This document shows, one piece after another, positions 28,712 to 40,326 of a stretch of 64,000 bases of DNA; the first letter of the stretch is position 1, and every line of letters starts with the position of its first letter. Origin of the DNA: Nothopassalora personata (taxonomy: Eukaryota; Ascomycota; Dothideomycetes; Mycosphaerellales; Mycosphaerellaceae). The stretch spans positions 682,001 to 746,000 of the forward strand of contig CM066290.1 of NCBI GenBank assembly GCA_033816765.1, given 5' to 3'. The notes beneath the pieces are model-generated. The model worked only from the letters and a program-made list of their open reading frames with translations, was not told the origin of the DNA and did not search any database. Made by a program: the position numbers and the translations under genes.

Positions 28712-29995
28712 TTACTCGTCATCGTCGTCAGATTCGTCGCTCTCAGCATTCTCGAGCCACTCGATGAACTTCTCGGCGCTCTTGCGAACCTTGCGAGAAG
28801 TGGCGATGTCGACGTACTTCTTGCTAGCCTTGCCACCCCAAGCTTTCAGCTGCTCCTCGGAGACGAGATCGTTCTCGTAGATCTTGAGCAGGACGGCGCT
28901 AACAGTCGGGATGAGGTTTGGCTTGTCGATTCCGACGAAGCGCTCGAAGCCACCGAGGAAAGCCTTCTCGTGCTTGTCAGATGTGATCATCTTCTTGAGC
29001 ATAGCGGCACGAGGCTCGATCTCCTTGACAATCTGGTCATCGAAGATGCACTGAGCGAGGACAGCCAGGGTCTTGTGCTTCGACTCGACGCCCAGCTCTT
29101 TTGCCTTGAGGTAGATGTCCACATCCTTGACCTTGGTGACACTTCCCTCCTCCTTGGCTTTCTCTTCAATCCACTTGCCGAGCTCATCGTATGCATTGGG
29201 ACCTCCCTCGCCGTCTTCATCATCGCCGTTCTCGATGACCAAGCTAGCCTTCAAGTCGTCTGGCAGGGCTTTGGCGCGAGCCTTGATGGCCTCCTCAGAC
29301 ATGTCGACAGACCATTCGACTTCCTTCTCCTGCTGAGGTACGTTGAGCTCCCTAGCCTCAGCGTTGATCTTGCGGGTAAGTTCGTCGTCACTGCCAGCAT
29401 CGTCACCGTTGTCCTCGGCAACATGGTCCGAGCCACTGTCGCCTGGGCTTGGGTCGCCGCCGTTGCTGTCATCGTCGTTGTCAGCAGTACCGTTGCGCTC
29501 AGCCTCCTTGCGGGCCTTGCGATCGGCCTTCTTGGTGGACTTGTCTTTCTTGCCCTTCTTTGGCTGAGATTTGAGGATGAAGCCGCCCAGCTTGTGGCGC
29601 GAGTCGGCCTTGGTGATCTTGCCGCAAGCCTTGCAGTCGAGGAGGATATCGTTGTCCTTGACGTTGACGACAGTCTCGGGGTTCTTGCAGTCCTTGCAGA
29701 GGACGAACTTGTTGATGAAGCCATCGAGATAGTCTTGCAGCTTCGTGGCCTCGTGTGCACCGTTGATGATCCACCGATCGTCCTTGGGATCAATGTTGGT
29801 CTGGGCGCCGAGCTCGAAGCCAAAGTACTTGATGACATAGCTTGGCGGGCGAGCGAGTTGGTAGGCGACATTGGCCAGGTTGACGACAACGGTCTTGATG
29901 CCGTTGCCCTTTCCTTCTACCTTGGACTGGATACGCTCCATCTTGTAGCGGTAGAAGGGATCCTGGACATCCCGACGAATGTTGACGTTGGCCAT
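28712..29995 (-). CDS. TIF5: Translation initiation factor eIF5
   Basis: A 427-residue GTPase-activating factor for eIF2 in the 43S/48S complex, needed for start-codon recognition. The N-terminal domain includes the PFYRYKM segment with the arginine finger (Arg16). A C-x2-C-x17-C-x2-C zinc finger is at Cys100, 103, 121 and 124. A Lys/Ala-rich charged linker with acidic stretches follows (about 140-225). The C-terminal W2/HEAT domain (about 260-427) ends in acidic-aromatic boxes (FIEWLENAESDESDDDDE) that bind eIF2-beta and eIF3. Single exon and complete. A 533-codon open frame on the opposite strand is a shadow of this gene. Confidence 0.95.
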   Translation of the reverse strand: MANVNIRRDVQDPFYRYKMERIQSKVEGKGNGIKTVVVNLANVAYQLARPPSYVIKYFGFELGAQTNIDPKDDRWIINGAHEATKLQDYLDGFINKFVLCKDCKNPETVVNVKDNDILLDCKACGKITKADSRHKLGGFILKSQPKKGKKDKSTKKADRKARKEAERNGTADNDDDSNGGDPSPGDSGSDHVAEDNGDDAGSDDELTRKINAEARELNVPQQEKEVEWSVDMSEEAIKARAKALPDDLKASLVIENGDDEDGEGGPNAYDELGKWIEEKAKEEGSVTKVKDVDIYLKAKELGVESKHKTLAVLAQCIFDDQIVKEIEPRAAMLKKMITSDKHEKAFLGGFERFVGIDKPNLIPTVSAVLLKIYENDLVSEEQLKAWGGKASKKYVDIATSRKVRKSAEKFIEWLENAESDESDDDDE

Positions 29996-31078
29996 GATTG
30001 CGGTATTGGTGGGCTCGTAGGCTGGTGTTGGCTCGTGGTAGCTGAGAAGAGGACGGCAGTGGACAAGACTCTACAGAGTGCGCAGAGACATGCAGTAGAT
30101 ACTGATCAGCGGTTGCTGCAGTATAGTATCTGCAGATACTGGCTTTGTGGTAGGCGCTATGATGGCGGTATTTTCCTTTGAACCTTGGATGCAGGTCTTA
30201 CCCTAAGAGTCAGCCGATGGAGAGGTGGTGGCTTTTACTGAGTCTCCGCGGTATGCGAAATGGTTGCTGCTGCTCAGGCGGCGGGTCGACTAGGAAGGCG
30301 TTCGCGTGGGACGAATACATATACCCTGCGCTCTGCTCGATGGAACTGTGCTGGGTTCGGGGGAGGTCCTCGAGGGGTGGTATGGTGCTGGCGGTGGGCG
30401 GCGACGTGGGTGCGCCGATAGGGTGATGGGAGGGTGAGTGGTGGGATCGCTGGTATGCGGCTTGCTAAGCGCTGCGGTCGCAGAGAGTGCTGGTGCTGTG
30501 CTGAGACTGCTGGATCTTAGGCTTGTGGTGGAAGGAGGAAGAGAAGAGGAGGACCTGCGAAGTTCTATTTGAGCACGAGGAGGCACCAGCGCGCAGGGCA
30601 ACTCCGGCACAACGCACACAAACTCCGGCATGGAGTGGCATCACCGTCACCACAGTCACGCACATTTCTCTATTACCGTATGGATCTTCGGGATGTGCTG
30701 CAATCGCTACCGCCCGCGACGGAACGCATCTACACGCATACCGAACGTCTGTCATTGTTGGTGTTGCGACTCTCTTCCGCCTGGCATTGTTTTCGGCATT
30801 GTCTCGGCTCGCCTCGCGGGGAGGGACGGCGAGACCCAGGGGTCGGTATTTCGTGGTCACACAGGGGGACGCAAACATGTTCATAGGTCGCAGCAGATGA
30901 CAATACTGCGTGCTGCGGTGGTTCTGGGCAACGTGTAGTAGTGGTGCTGGCAAAGAGTGTGATCGGGTAATGTCGTAGTCGCATCGGCATGCTCGTCATG
31001 ATGCATCCTCGACATCCCACGTACTGTAGTTAGCGTACGCCGCGCAATTCCTTCCACAGTCACCGACGGCGAGTCAAC
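29996..31078. other. Divergent promoter region between eIF5 and THI6
   Basis: 1083 bp between divergent starts. No conserved TPP-riboswitch core could be recognised upstream of THI6, and the open frames in both strands look like chance. Confidence 0.55.
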
Positions 31079-32748
31079 ATGGCCCCGGAAAGTGTCGACT
31101 ACTCGCTATACTTGGTAACAGACTCCACGCCTGCCATCTTGGGCGACAAAGACCTGGTGTCGGTCGTGGAAGCAGCCGTCGAAGGAGGTATATGCCGCTC
31201 CAAGCCACCAACACAAGACAACGAATCACTCACGTGCGAGACAGGAGTCACGATAGTACAGTACCGTGACAAGACTTCCGAGACTGCAGATCTTGTGCGT
31301 GTAGCAAAGCGACTCCACCAAGTCACAAAAGCGGCACGTGTGCCACTTCTCATCAATGACCGCCTCGATGTTGCACAAGCTGCCGGTGTCGAAGGCGTTC
31401 ACATCGGCCAAGATGACCTTGACCTGATCACTGCACGCCGCATCCTTGGTCCAGATGCCATTATCGGAGTGACCGCCAACAGTGAAGCAGAAGCGTTGCA
31501 AGCCGCAAAAGACGGCGCGGATTATCTCGGCATCGGCACTGTCTATGCAACACCCACCAAGGAGAACACGAAATCCATCATCGGTACGACGGGTGTTCAG
31601 CAAGTCCTCGAATCTTTGCATTCACATGGCTACGATGTCAAGACAGTGTGTATCGGAGGCATCAATGCTTCCAATGCACAGCGTGTCCTTCTGCAAAGCG
31701 CCTCGCCACACAAGAAACTCGATGGCATCGCTGTCGTCTCTGCCATAGTAGCAGCGGACGATGCCAGAGCAGCAGCCTCAACCCTCCGAAAATTGATCGA
31801 TGCCCCTGCTCCGTTCGCACCACCCACATCCAAACCACAACTTTCCCGTGATGACATCGTCCGCCGCGCACCAGAGATCATCAAAGCCATGGCCACCCAA
31901 AAGCCCCTCTGCCACAACATGACCAACCTAGTCGTCCAAAACTTCGCCGCAAACGTCGCCCTCGCCATCGGCTCCTCCCCCATCATGTCCAACGACGGCC
32001 TAGAAGCCGCGGACCTCGCAGCTCTTGGCGGCGCCCTAGTAATAAACATGGGCACAACCACACCCGACATCAGAAGTAACCACCTCAAAGCTCTCTCCGC
32101 CTACAACGCCGTCGGCGGACCCGTCCTCCTCGACCCAGTCGGAGCAGGAGCGACCGAGCAGCGCCGCGAAGGTGTCAAAGCTCTCATGGCAGGTGGCTAC
32201 TTCGACGTAATCAAAGGCAACGAGGGTGAGATCCGGCAAGTCTCCGGTGCCAGTGGCGTGAAGCAGCATGGCGTGGATTCTGGGGCGAGCACGCTTTCTC
32301 TGCAGGATAAGGCTACGTTGTGTAAAAGGGTGGCGACGAAGGAGCATAATATTATCTTGATGACGGGGAGCACGGATGTGATTTCGGATGGGCAGAGGAC
32401 GGTCACGATTGGGAATGGGCATGAGTATCTTGGGGATATTACCGGTAGTGGGTGTACGCTCGGGACTACTATTGCGAGTGTTCTGGCCGTTGAGCGACAA
32501 GGTTGGGCTCCGCAACTTTCCATATTTGGAAGGCACACCATGCTAACGTTCTTTTAGACAAGCTCCTCGCCGCAGTGGTTGCCATACTGATGTATGAGAT
32601 TGCTGCTGAAAGAGCCGCTGCCAGGCACGAAGTGCGAGGACCTGGGACGTTCGTCCCGAACTTCATTGATGAGCTCTACCGTATCAGGAAGGAGAGTCTT
32701 GAGGGCAAGGGGGAGTGGGCACAAGCTGCAAAGGTTCAATTTGCATAG
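31079..32748 (+). CDS. THI6: Bifunctional thiamine-phosphate synthase / hydroxyethylthiazole kinase
   Basis: A 518-residue fused enzyme of thiamine synthesis. The N-terminal half (to about 225) is a ThiE-type synthase coupling HMP-PP with thiazole phosphate (VQYRDK, LLINDRLDVA, GVHIGQDD, YLGIGTVYAT, CIGGI). The C-terminal half is a ThiM-type kinase (NMTNLVVQNFAANV, LLDPVGAGAT, VIKGNEGEI, DITGSGCTLG, GPGTFVPNF). I infer exons 31,079-31,187, 31,245-32,501 and 32,558-32,748. Intron 1 (57 nt, GTATAT...ACAG) is a multiple of three and has no stop, so an unspliced message would insert 19 residues inside the conserved GGVTIVQYRDK. Intron 2 (56 nt) has a GCTAAC branch site and CTTTTAG end; splicing it restores the kinase C-terminus. 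Confidence 0.93.
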
Positions 32749-32953
32749 AAAGAAGTGTCCAAAACGGACGACTAGAGTGACAATTGAATGAAGCCCTATG
32801 TGTCCAGACGCTGAATCCGCTCCATGCCTTCAGAGCATTCCCAGCTCTGATCAATTCGAACTCGCCAATTGAGCTTGCTCGTACAAACCTCTGTCCCTGT
32901 GCTCCATCCTGCACGTCATATCCATTTCCCAAGCTCCTCGTGTACTGTTCCGC

Positions 32954-35900
32954 CTATCCAGGATTAAACCAGCTATCCTCCGATGGCGATCCGCTGCCGT
33001 TACGCTCATCAGTCTTGTTCATCTGCTGCATCTGCGCCATCATCTGCTTCACCATATCCTGCTGCTGCAAAATCAATGCCTTGAGCTCTCTCACCTCCAA
33101 GTTCTCCGCCTGGGCGCTCGCGCTCGTCGCACTGGCCGGCTTGATCGACGACGAGGACGAGCTCATCTCAGGTGCACGCGCGAAATCTTCCTCGGCGGCC
33201 ATGCTATGACCCTCCAGCGCGCTGCTCGTGACGATTCCATTGGTGCGTGGGAAGTCACCGTCAGGTAAGTTCGGGGTCAACACAATCGTCGAAGCCTCGG
33301 TATCGGCTGGAGATGGCTTACGCTGCGACGTGGGCGAGTTGGCATAGAAGTCGCGAGCGAAATTTGTAGAGATGCGCTTGTTCCTCGAATTGCGCTTTGA
33401 GTCCGGGCTGCCGCGCTTGGGATCCATGATCTCGACACCGCTGTCATCCTCGTACGAGATGGTCGGGATCGGTCCACTGATGTCAGATGAGATTCCACCA
33501 CTGTCGCTCGCAGACAGACGTGCCTCGAGGCGGGCGTTCATGCGTTGGGCATTGTCTGTCATGTCTTGAAGGCGCTTCTTGCGCTCGTTGATCATGCGGG
33601 TGACATTTTTGACAGTTTGCTGACCGTCTACGTGCTTCTTGGAGACGACTTGAGGAGATTTCTTTGGGTCGATGTCGATGGACTGGCGTCTGTCTTCGCG
33701 CTCTCGATCGATACCACTGGCGCTGCCTTCCATTGGCAGGAACGGCTTGTTGTCGAAGATGTCTGAATTCTTTGGCTTCTGTGGCTTCTGAGCCGGGACG
33801 TCGGGACTGATTCCAGGAGGAGGCACGAAGCCACTTGCGCCGCCGTTGAAGGGGTATAGAGGTTGTTCGCCAGATGTCTTGCGCGATACCGACTTGATTG
33901 TTGGCGAGTCGTCACTGTACGATGGAGGCAGTGATTCTGCTCCCGACACGTTGCGCTGTGCTGCCCTCACTGTGGACGATCGAACACCGTTGTACATATC
34001 GATCAGGTTCTCCACTGAATGGCCATGCGACAACTTCTGCTGCGCCTTGCGAGCCTTCGGCACAGGCGTGTAGACGGTAGCTGGTAGGGTCTCCAAGTGC
34101 TTGCTGAAGACTTGTGGTTGCAGTGGCGACACCTGAGCACTTGGATGATTGGGCATTGGTGAATCACCTGGGCTGTAGAACAGCGAGGAACTCATGGCGC
34201 GCTTGTTGCCAGAAGTGATGGGTGTGTTCTGGTACAGACCCTGGACTTCGTCGATGCTGCTGAACATGGTCGCATCCTTCGGTGTATCAGGAGCAAGGTT
34301 CATGAAGCTGGCGATCGAGGGATCCTTCGCCAGCTCAGGGTATGCGACCTGAATTGTGGCCGAGGATTGTGCACTTTTCGCAGTCTGCACTGGAACCTGT
34401 CGATCTTGACGAGAGCTGCCCGATGGCAGTTTGACCATCTGTTGCGCAGGCACCTCAAGTTTGCCAGCAGTTAACGTGGCGAGCGAGTGGCGCTTCGTGT
34501 GCCTGTGTGGACCAAGCGGGCTTGAGTGAAGATCCGGAGTGCTACCGTGCTCTTCATCCTGAGCTTCACCTTGCTCCTCATCGACCCGCTCGAATGTCGC
34601 GAATGATCTTCTTCCCCAATTATTGTCGCCAAGCTCGGGCGAGTAAACACTTGGGGAATATATCAATGCTGCTGCTTGACTCTGGCGATGAGTCTCTGCT
34701 GGCATATCCATTCCTGCAAGCCCGAGGCCATTCACTCGAGATTTGACATCTTCGAACGTGTGCTGATCCATTGCGCTTGGTACGACAGAAGCTCGAAGTG
34801 AATGTGAGCTAGGCTGCGTGACCAGCTTTGCTCCGACACGAGTCGCGTAACTACCGTACTTGGTAGGGCTCAGGCCTGTACTTGTGGTGACAAAGCCAGT
34901 CGTCTTGGTCGGTGTGCTGTTCTTGAACGACAAAAATGGCATATTATTGTCCACCACATTCCGCACTGCCTTCTCGTCCGGTGGGGTGTCTTTCGAGGGT
35001 GGCGTAGGTGGGATCTGGTTGTGGCCGTCCATCATTGTCAGGGAGCGTCCGAGATGTGGTGTGCTGTTGCGAGAGCTGTTCTTCGCGCGGCCAGCGTCCG
35101 AGTGAGGAGCAGATGCGACGTGCCTAGATGGGCTGACAAGAGACTGCTTGCGGGGAGCGCTACTGTAGTGGCCGGTAGATGTTTGTGGGCGAGACGGTGG
35201 CTCGTCGTGTGATGTCGGCTGGGAAGGTTGGCCGTCCTTGAGAGGTGATAGCGGAGTGAGCATATCGCTGGCATCCGACGTGCGGCGGCGGAAGAAGCCC
35301 TTCGTCTTCGAGGGAGAGCGGCCGAGTTTCTTTGGTGTCTTGACATTGTACTCCAGGACTGCTGCGGCTTTCGGTGCCATACGGTTGGACGCGCTGTTTG
35401 AGACTTCGGGCGCTGCTGGCGGAGGTATTGCTGTAGACTCAGTGCGGCGACGGAACATACCGAAGAAGGTGTTCTTCTTGGGACTCTTCACCTGGGACGG
35501 TTGCTCTGCAAACTTGACCTCTTTTGCAGGCTGCTGCTGCTGTTGGTCGAAGCCCTCGCTAACGAGGTTCGGGGTAGGATGAAAGACCGGGATGCGCTCT
35601 TCTGTGCTGCCCGATGCCTGATGTTGACGCTGTTCGGCGTACTCCTCGACAAAGGCGCGTTGAGTAGGTTGTGGTGTGTGATCAGGCGTTGTGCCCAGGT
35701 CGAGTGGCGGCGACTGGGCTGGATCGCTCATGAACTGCGACATGGTGGTGACGCTCGAGTCGCACATTGTAGGATGTACGTCGGGAGGTTGTGGAGGATG
35801 CTTCTGCGCGTAGAAAGCGTTCGCCGACTGCATGTATCTGTGTTTTGCTTCATCAGCTTCCGCAAATGCGTTGCGACCCGGCTGGCACGGTTCAATGCCC

Positions 35901-35971
35901 AAAAAGCTCTCTATGGACACAGCGCGCCTCTCCTGTGGCTCTGGCATGGCCTTTGCTTTGGTACAAGGCAC
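32954..35971 (-). CDS. Large disordered Ser/Pro-rich protein, unknown
   Basis: 1005 residues in one exon, not recognised. Most of it is low-complexity and rich in Ser, Pro, Lys and Gln. Two short basic modules (KSPKKNTFFGMFRRRTEST near 165 and KTPKKLGRSPSKTKGFFRRR near 215) and many SP/TP sites suggest phosphorylation and membrane or protein docking. A segment MTDNAQRMNARLEARLSAS and a C-terminal coiled coil (VRELKALILQQQDMVKQMMAQMQQMN, about 955-980) may mediate assembly. The N-terminus SIESFLGIEPCQPGRNAF looks ordered. A second Met (residue 9, MPEPQ) is an alternative start. A scaffold or signalling role is possible but only a guess. Confidence 0.8.
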   Translation of the reverse strand: MPCTKAKAMPEPQERRAVSIESFLGIEPCQPGRNAFAEADEAKHRYMQSANAFYAQKHPPQPPDVHPTMCDSSVTTMSQFMSDPAQSPPLDLGTTPDHTPQPTQRAFVEEYAEQRQHQASGSTEERIPVFHPTPNLVSEGFDQQQQQPAKEVKFAEQPSQVKSPKKNTFFGMFRRRTESTAIPPPAAPEVSNSASNRMAPKAAAVLEYNVKTPKKLGRSPSKTKGFFRRRTSDASDMLTPLSPLKDGQPSQPTSHDEPPSRPQTSTGHYSSAPRKQSLVSPSRHVASAPHSDAGRAKNSSRNSTPHLGRSLTMMDGHNQIPPTPPSKDTPPDEKAVRNVVDNNMPFLSFKNSTPTKTTGFVTTSTGLSPTKYGSYATRVGAKLVTQPSSHSLRASVVPSAMDQHTFEDVKSRVNGLGLAGMDMPAETHRQSQAAALIYSPSVYSPELGDNNWGRRSFATFERVDEEQGEAQDEEHGSTPDLHSSPLGPHRHTKRHSLATLTAGKLEVPAQQMVKLPSGSSRQDRQVPVQTAKSAQSSATIQVAYPELAKDPSIASFMNLAPDTPKDATMFSSIDEVQGLYQNTPITSGNKRAMSSSLFYSPGDSPMPNHPSAQVSPLQPQVFSKHLETLPATVYTPVPKARKAQQKLSHGHSVENLIDMYNGVRSSTVRAAQRNVSGAESLPPSYSDDSPTIKSVSRKTSGEQPLYPFNGGASGFVPPPGISPDVPAQKPQKPKNSDIFDNKPFLPMEGSASGIDREREDRRQSIDIDPKKSPQVVSKKHVDGQQTVKNVTRMINERKKRLQDMTDNAQRMNARLEARLSASDSGGISSDISGPIPTISYEDDSGVEIMDPKRGSPDSKRNSRNKRISTNFARDFYANSPTSQRKPSPADTEASTIVLTPNLPDGDFPRTNGIVTSSALEGHSMAAEEDFARAPEMSSSSSSIKPASATSASAQAENLEVRELKALILQQQDMVKQMMAQMQQMNKTDERNGSGSPSEDSWFNPG

Positions 35972-36602
35972 GGGTTTTTAGGACGAGTGTTCTGAAGGTC
36001 CGGCGAGTGGCGCTATAAAAAGACAAAGTGGCGAATCCTCGGCTCGCGCACATCTGCGCTGGCTTTCTATTCACTGATCAGTCGGAACTTTCCAATTGTA
36101 ACTGCAAGGCACCAGACACGTCATGAAGCGAAGACTCACTAGTCGAGTGGATAAGAAGATCTGACTACTCTCCATCCACTTTGGACCGAATTGGTTCCCT
36201 CCTATCCACTTTCACGTGCCAAGTGAAGTGCCATATCGCCCTCGAGTCCAATCCAGAAAACTCTCACGTACCATGCTGACCAGCTTTGCGACCTATGCGC
36301 CGTCCAAGTTCGTCAGTATTGCTATGTGACCCGCGACATCGACTCGGACATCGAGGCCCGTTTCAGATCTAAAAACGCTTTACAAGAATTCATAATTGAC
36401 CTAAAGTTCAAACGAAGTGGTATGTAGTCCTGCGAGCGCCAACAAAACGCCAAGCGCCTGACTGGTATAAAATGGGTGTCTGTTCGCACCGCATCAGGGC
36501 TTCGGGGCCCGCTCGCGTTAAGATGCAACGGCTATAGCAAGATGCACCCTTTACCCTTGCCTGAGCCTCGCAAAACACATCAGCACGAAGATCGCCTGTG
36601 TA
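35972..36602. other. Intergenic upstream of the disordered-protein gene
   Basis: 631 bp, with CDS of the same strand on both sides. Pyrimidine-rich stretches near 36,180-36,240; no gene recognised. Confidence 0.55.
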
Positions 36603-37366
<764 letters not shown>

Positions 37367-38334
37367 AGCGCCGACTGTGTTCGAGCCTTCTCGCGCAAAG
37401 CTCTGCTCAACCCCGTCGAACCTGCCTTCCCTCTCAATGCTCTTGCCGCAGCTGTTGTCACGTCGATATGTTGGAGGGGACGAGTGTCGCGGACCAGCCC
37501 AGCCGAGAGTGATTTTGCGAAGATGCTCAGCGATTGCGTGGCTGACTCCTTGTTCGGCTCGTGGCAAAGACAGCTCAGCGGCGGAATCACGTGGGCGACG
37601 CTGCAGTATTGTGTTCGACGCGAGCTTTATGCAGCGGGCAGGCGCGATCTGTCGACCGCGAGTTGTGATGTGACGGGCAGCAGTAGCGACGGCTTCGGGT
37701 GTCGTCTCTCGCGCGTCGGGAAGGACGTTGCGATCCGGCGTCTAGGCTCGTGGACGGGAGCAAAAGTGGCAGGAACAGGGATGGAGCAGCTTTTCCACTG
37801 TGACGGGCTAGCGACACGCTGTTGCGACCCAGAGCCACCGGTGGACGACAGTGTTGAGCTTGGTGGCGGCGCGCGAGAGATGGGTGAGGCAGATCAAATC
37901 ATCAGGAGCTATTTAATAAGCTGCGACGTGCCGGCTCGATGTTGTTGCTTCGGCTGCGGGCAAGCTGAAGGCAGGGGTGCAATTGAAGGGACTTTTTTGA
38001 AACAAAAATTCTGTCGAGACAAGTCGAACGTCACTGCATACTCTGGTACACACGATGGCGGCTAGGCGTTTGAGAAAGAATATCTCGGGGTATCATCACG
38101 CTATGGGCTCAGATCTAGATGGCGATAGGTTTCACACCTCCGAATGCCTTGCAACAACGCCAGAGAAAATGTCCAACTTGCTTCGCCGAACTCCTCTCCA
38201 GGCCAACCAATCCCATGCAATGCTTGCATGCCAATGCCACTGCCGGCCGGCTCCTCTATTGATCCTGCATCGCTATGCAACCCCGAAAGGCAAAATGCCA
38301 GACATATGGAAATACCCGGTGTACGCTTCTGTCA
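37367..38334. other. CDC42 upstream region
   Basis: 968 bp between the CDC42 start and the siderophore transporter stop, both on the minus strand. A plus-strand open frame of 275 codons (37,238-38,065) crosses CDC42 exons and is not credible. Confidence 0.6.
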
Positions 38335-40326
38335 TCATGAACGCTTTCTTGAGCCGAGTAGACGGCTTCGAGAGTCCTGTCGATCCTCAATATCACGCTC
38401 CTCATCGTTGTCTTCTTCTTCGCCGGTGATCGCCATCAATCTTGTTGACTCTCTGGACAAACGCGACGTCGATGGACCTGTTGATGACTCTTCTCTAATA
38501 TTCACGGGATCTTGCGTGCCGCCAATCACGACACCCTTCACACCCTGGTCGATCTCGTCGAGTTTGTAGTTTGTCATCAACAAGCTGAGCGCGATACACG
38601 GCAACGCCACGAATACTGCCACTGTCAGAATCTTGGTCATCGCCTCCTGATAGGCCAGATTGATGGCGATGCGCGTCGGACTGCCCATTGGCCAACCTTG
38701 CGACGCCAGCGTGATGTTGCCAAAGATGTCAGCCGCCCGGTCTTTGCTCTCTTCTGGCAGATACATCGCAAGCTTCTTTGGCACATTCGATGTCCAAATC
38801 GCGCCGGAAATGCCAGACCCGACCGCGCCACCGATCTCCAGGAACGTAAGGAACAGTGCAGTTGCGGCTGCAACTTCACTATGACTCGCAGACGCCTGCA
38901 CGCCAAGCTGCGCAGGTACGTGGGTCAAGCTGCCACCTATCCCAAGGAACACCTGTGTTGCGACAATCGTGCTTGGTGTCGAGTCTTCGGTGCGGTAGAT
39001 GATCATCAGACCCAGTCCGATTACGTAGACAACAGTCCCGATAACCATGTAAATTTTGTACCTCTTGGTGTACTTGATGACGAAGGAGATGATGATGGCC
39101 GTGATCGTGGACGTGAATGTGAACGTTTGCACAATTCGACCGGCTTGAGTGAGCGGTAGGTCCTGTACCACGAGTAGGTATGACTGGAAGTAGGGGTAGA
39201 CTGATAGGTAAAAGGCCATAAAGTAGAAGAATGATAGCGCCAGTCCAGCCATAAGGGTGCGATTCTTCCAGAAACTCCTTGGGAAGAAGGCTCGGGGTGC
39301 CAGAGTCTTGCTCCTCTCCCACAACGGTATTGCTACCAGGCATGCTGCGCCCACAACCAGCATGGTGATGAGCGACGGGGTTTTCCAGCCAGTCTTTGCG
39401 CCAAGCGTCAACGGGATCAGTATGAGCGTAAATGCCACGCATATCAACAATAGCCCAAAGACATCGAGCTCAAACCACAACGTCTTGATCACTTCCCACC
39501 AAGACTCTCCGGCGAAAGGTGTCGTGGGCAGTATGCCACGCATAGCAGCTTTCCTCTGATTGATGGCGAGTGCCAGCGCAAGTGGTAAAAAGGCGATCGG
39601 AAGAATGACTGCCCAGATTCCATATCCCCATCTCCAGTTCAATTTGTTGAGCACGGTTTCGGCGAGAGCTGGACCCAGCCAGACGTTGAGCAAGAATGGC
39701 GTGTCTGGTATTGTCGAGCATAATGCACGGTTGACCAGATCGCTCGTGTCGGCAATGAAGATTTGTATCAGGATTTGCAGCCCTGTCTGTCCCGCGGCGT
39801 AGAATATTTGAGCGGCTGCGTATGTCTCGACGTTGTTCGATGCCGCTTGTTGAATGAAGCCGACGATGTACAGAAGGACCGAAAGTCCGAATGCTTCAAA
39901 TCGGCCGAAGACGTCTGCAATCTTGGACATTGGAGGCTTGACAATCGACAAGACTACTCCTTGAATCACCAGTACCGTTGACACCAAGGAATGAGACTTG
40001 AACGCGCTGGTGGCGAAGATGGTGAGGTTTGTGGTCGTTTGTCCTTCTAGTGACGTCGCATACGCGAGAAGCGCTATGCCGACGTACGCGACGTAGAGTC
40101 CCGTCTTCGACCATGTTGTCGAGATGGCTTCCAGGCGTTTGACTCCAGCTTGAGCAGACTCATGACTGCGCTCGGACATGACAGACGTTGCGTCGTCGTC
40201 CAGCGACGGCGTAATGGTGCGGTTGTCTCGTTCGTGCTTGGTCGAGGAAACAAGGGTTGCGAGTCGCTCAACGTCTGAAACATGGTCAGTCTCCTCATGG
40301 GCAGGCACTGTGCCGTACGTCCTCAT
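38335..40326 (-). CDS. MFS siderophore-iron transporter (MirB/Sit1 type)
   Basis: A 663-residue, 14-helix major facilitator transporter that takes up ferric siderophores by proton symport. About 75 cytosolic residues precede helix 1 (GLYVAYVGIALLAYATSL). Signature stretches for the SIT family are SKIADVFGRFEAF, IFIADTSDLVNRALCSTIPDTPFLLNVWLGP and RWGYGIWAVILPI. The cytosolic tail is Ser/Arg-rich. Single exon. In fungi such genes are repressed by the iron-sensing GATA factor SreA. A perfect site for it (ATCAGATAA, read on this strand) lies at 40,392-40,400, 66-74 bp before the ATG, with another GATAAG at 40,426-40,431. Substrate cannot be predicted. Confidence 0.9.
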   Translation of the reverse strand: MRTYGTVPAHEETDHVSDVERLATLVSSTKHERDNRTITPSLDDDATSVMSERSHESAQAGVKRLEAISTTWSKTGLYVAYVGIALLAYATSLEGQTTTNLTIFATSAFKSHSLVSTVLVIQGVVLSIVKPPMSKIADVFGRFEAFGLSVLLYIVGFIQQAASNNVETYAAAQIFYAAGQTGLQILIQIFIADTSDLVNRALCSTIPDTPFLLNVWLGPALAETVLNKLNWRWGYGIWAVILPIAFLPLALALAINQRKAAMRGILPTTPFAGESWWEVIKTLWFELDVFGLLLICVAFTLILIPLTLGAKTGWKTPSLITMLVVGAACLVAIPLWERSKTLAPRAFFPRSFWKNRTLMAGLALSFFYFMAFYLSVYPYFQSYLLVVQDLPLTQAGRIVQTFTFTSTITAIIISFVIKYTKRYKIYMVIGTVVYVIGLGLMIIYRTEDSTPSTIVATQVFLGIGGSLTHVPAQLGVQASASHSEVAAATALFLTFLEIGGAVGSGISGAIWTSNVPKKLAMYLPEESKDRAADIFGNITLASQGWPMGSPTRIAINLAYQEAMTKILTVAVFVALPCIALSLLMTNYKLDEIDQGVKGVVIGGTQDPVNIREESSTGPSTSRLSRESTRLMAITGEEEDNDEERDIEDRQDSRSRLLGSRKRS

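Noticed and set aside
28580..30181. 533-codon open frame on the plus strand
   Set aside because: It is exactly antisense to eIF5, is rich in Val/Leu/Asp from the complementary strand, and has no family features.
30700..31078. TPP riboswitch upstream of THI6
   Set aside because: The conserved thi-box core could not be found in the upstream region.
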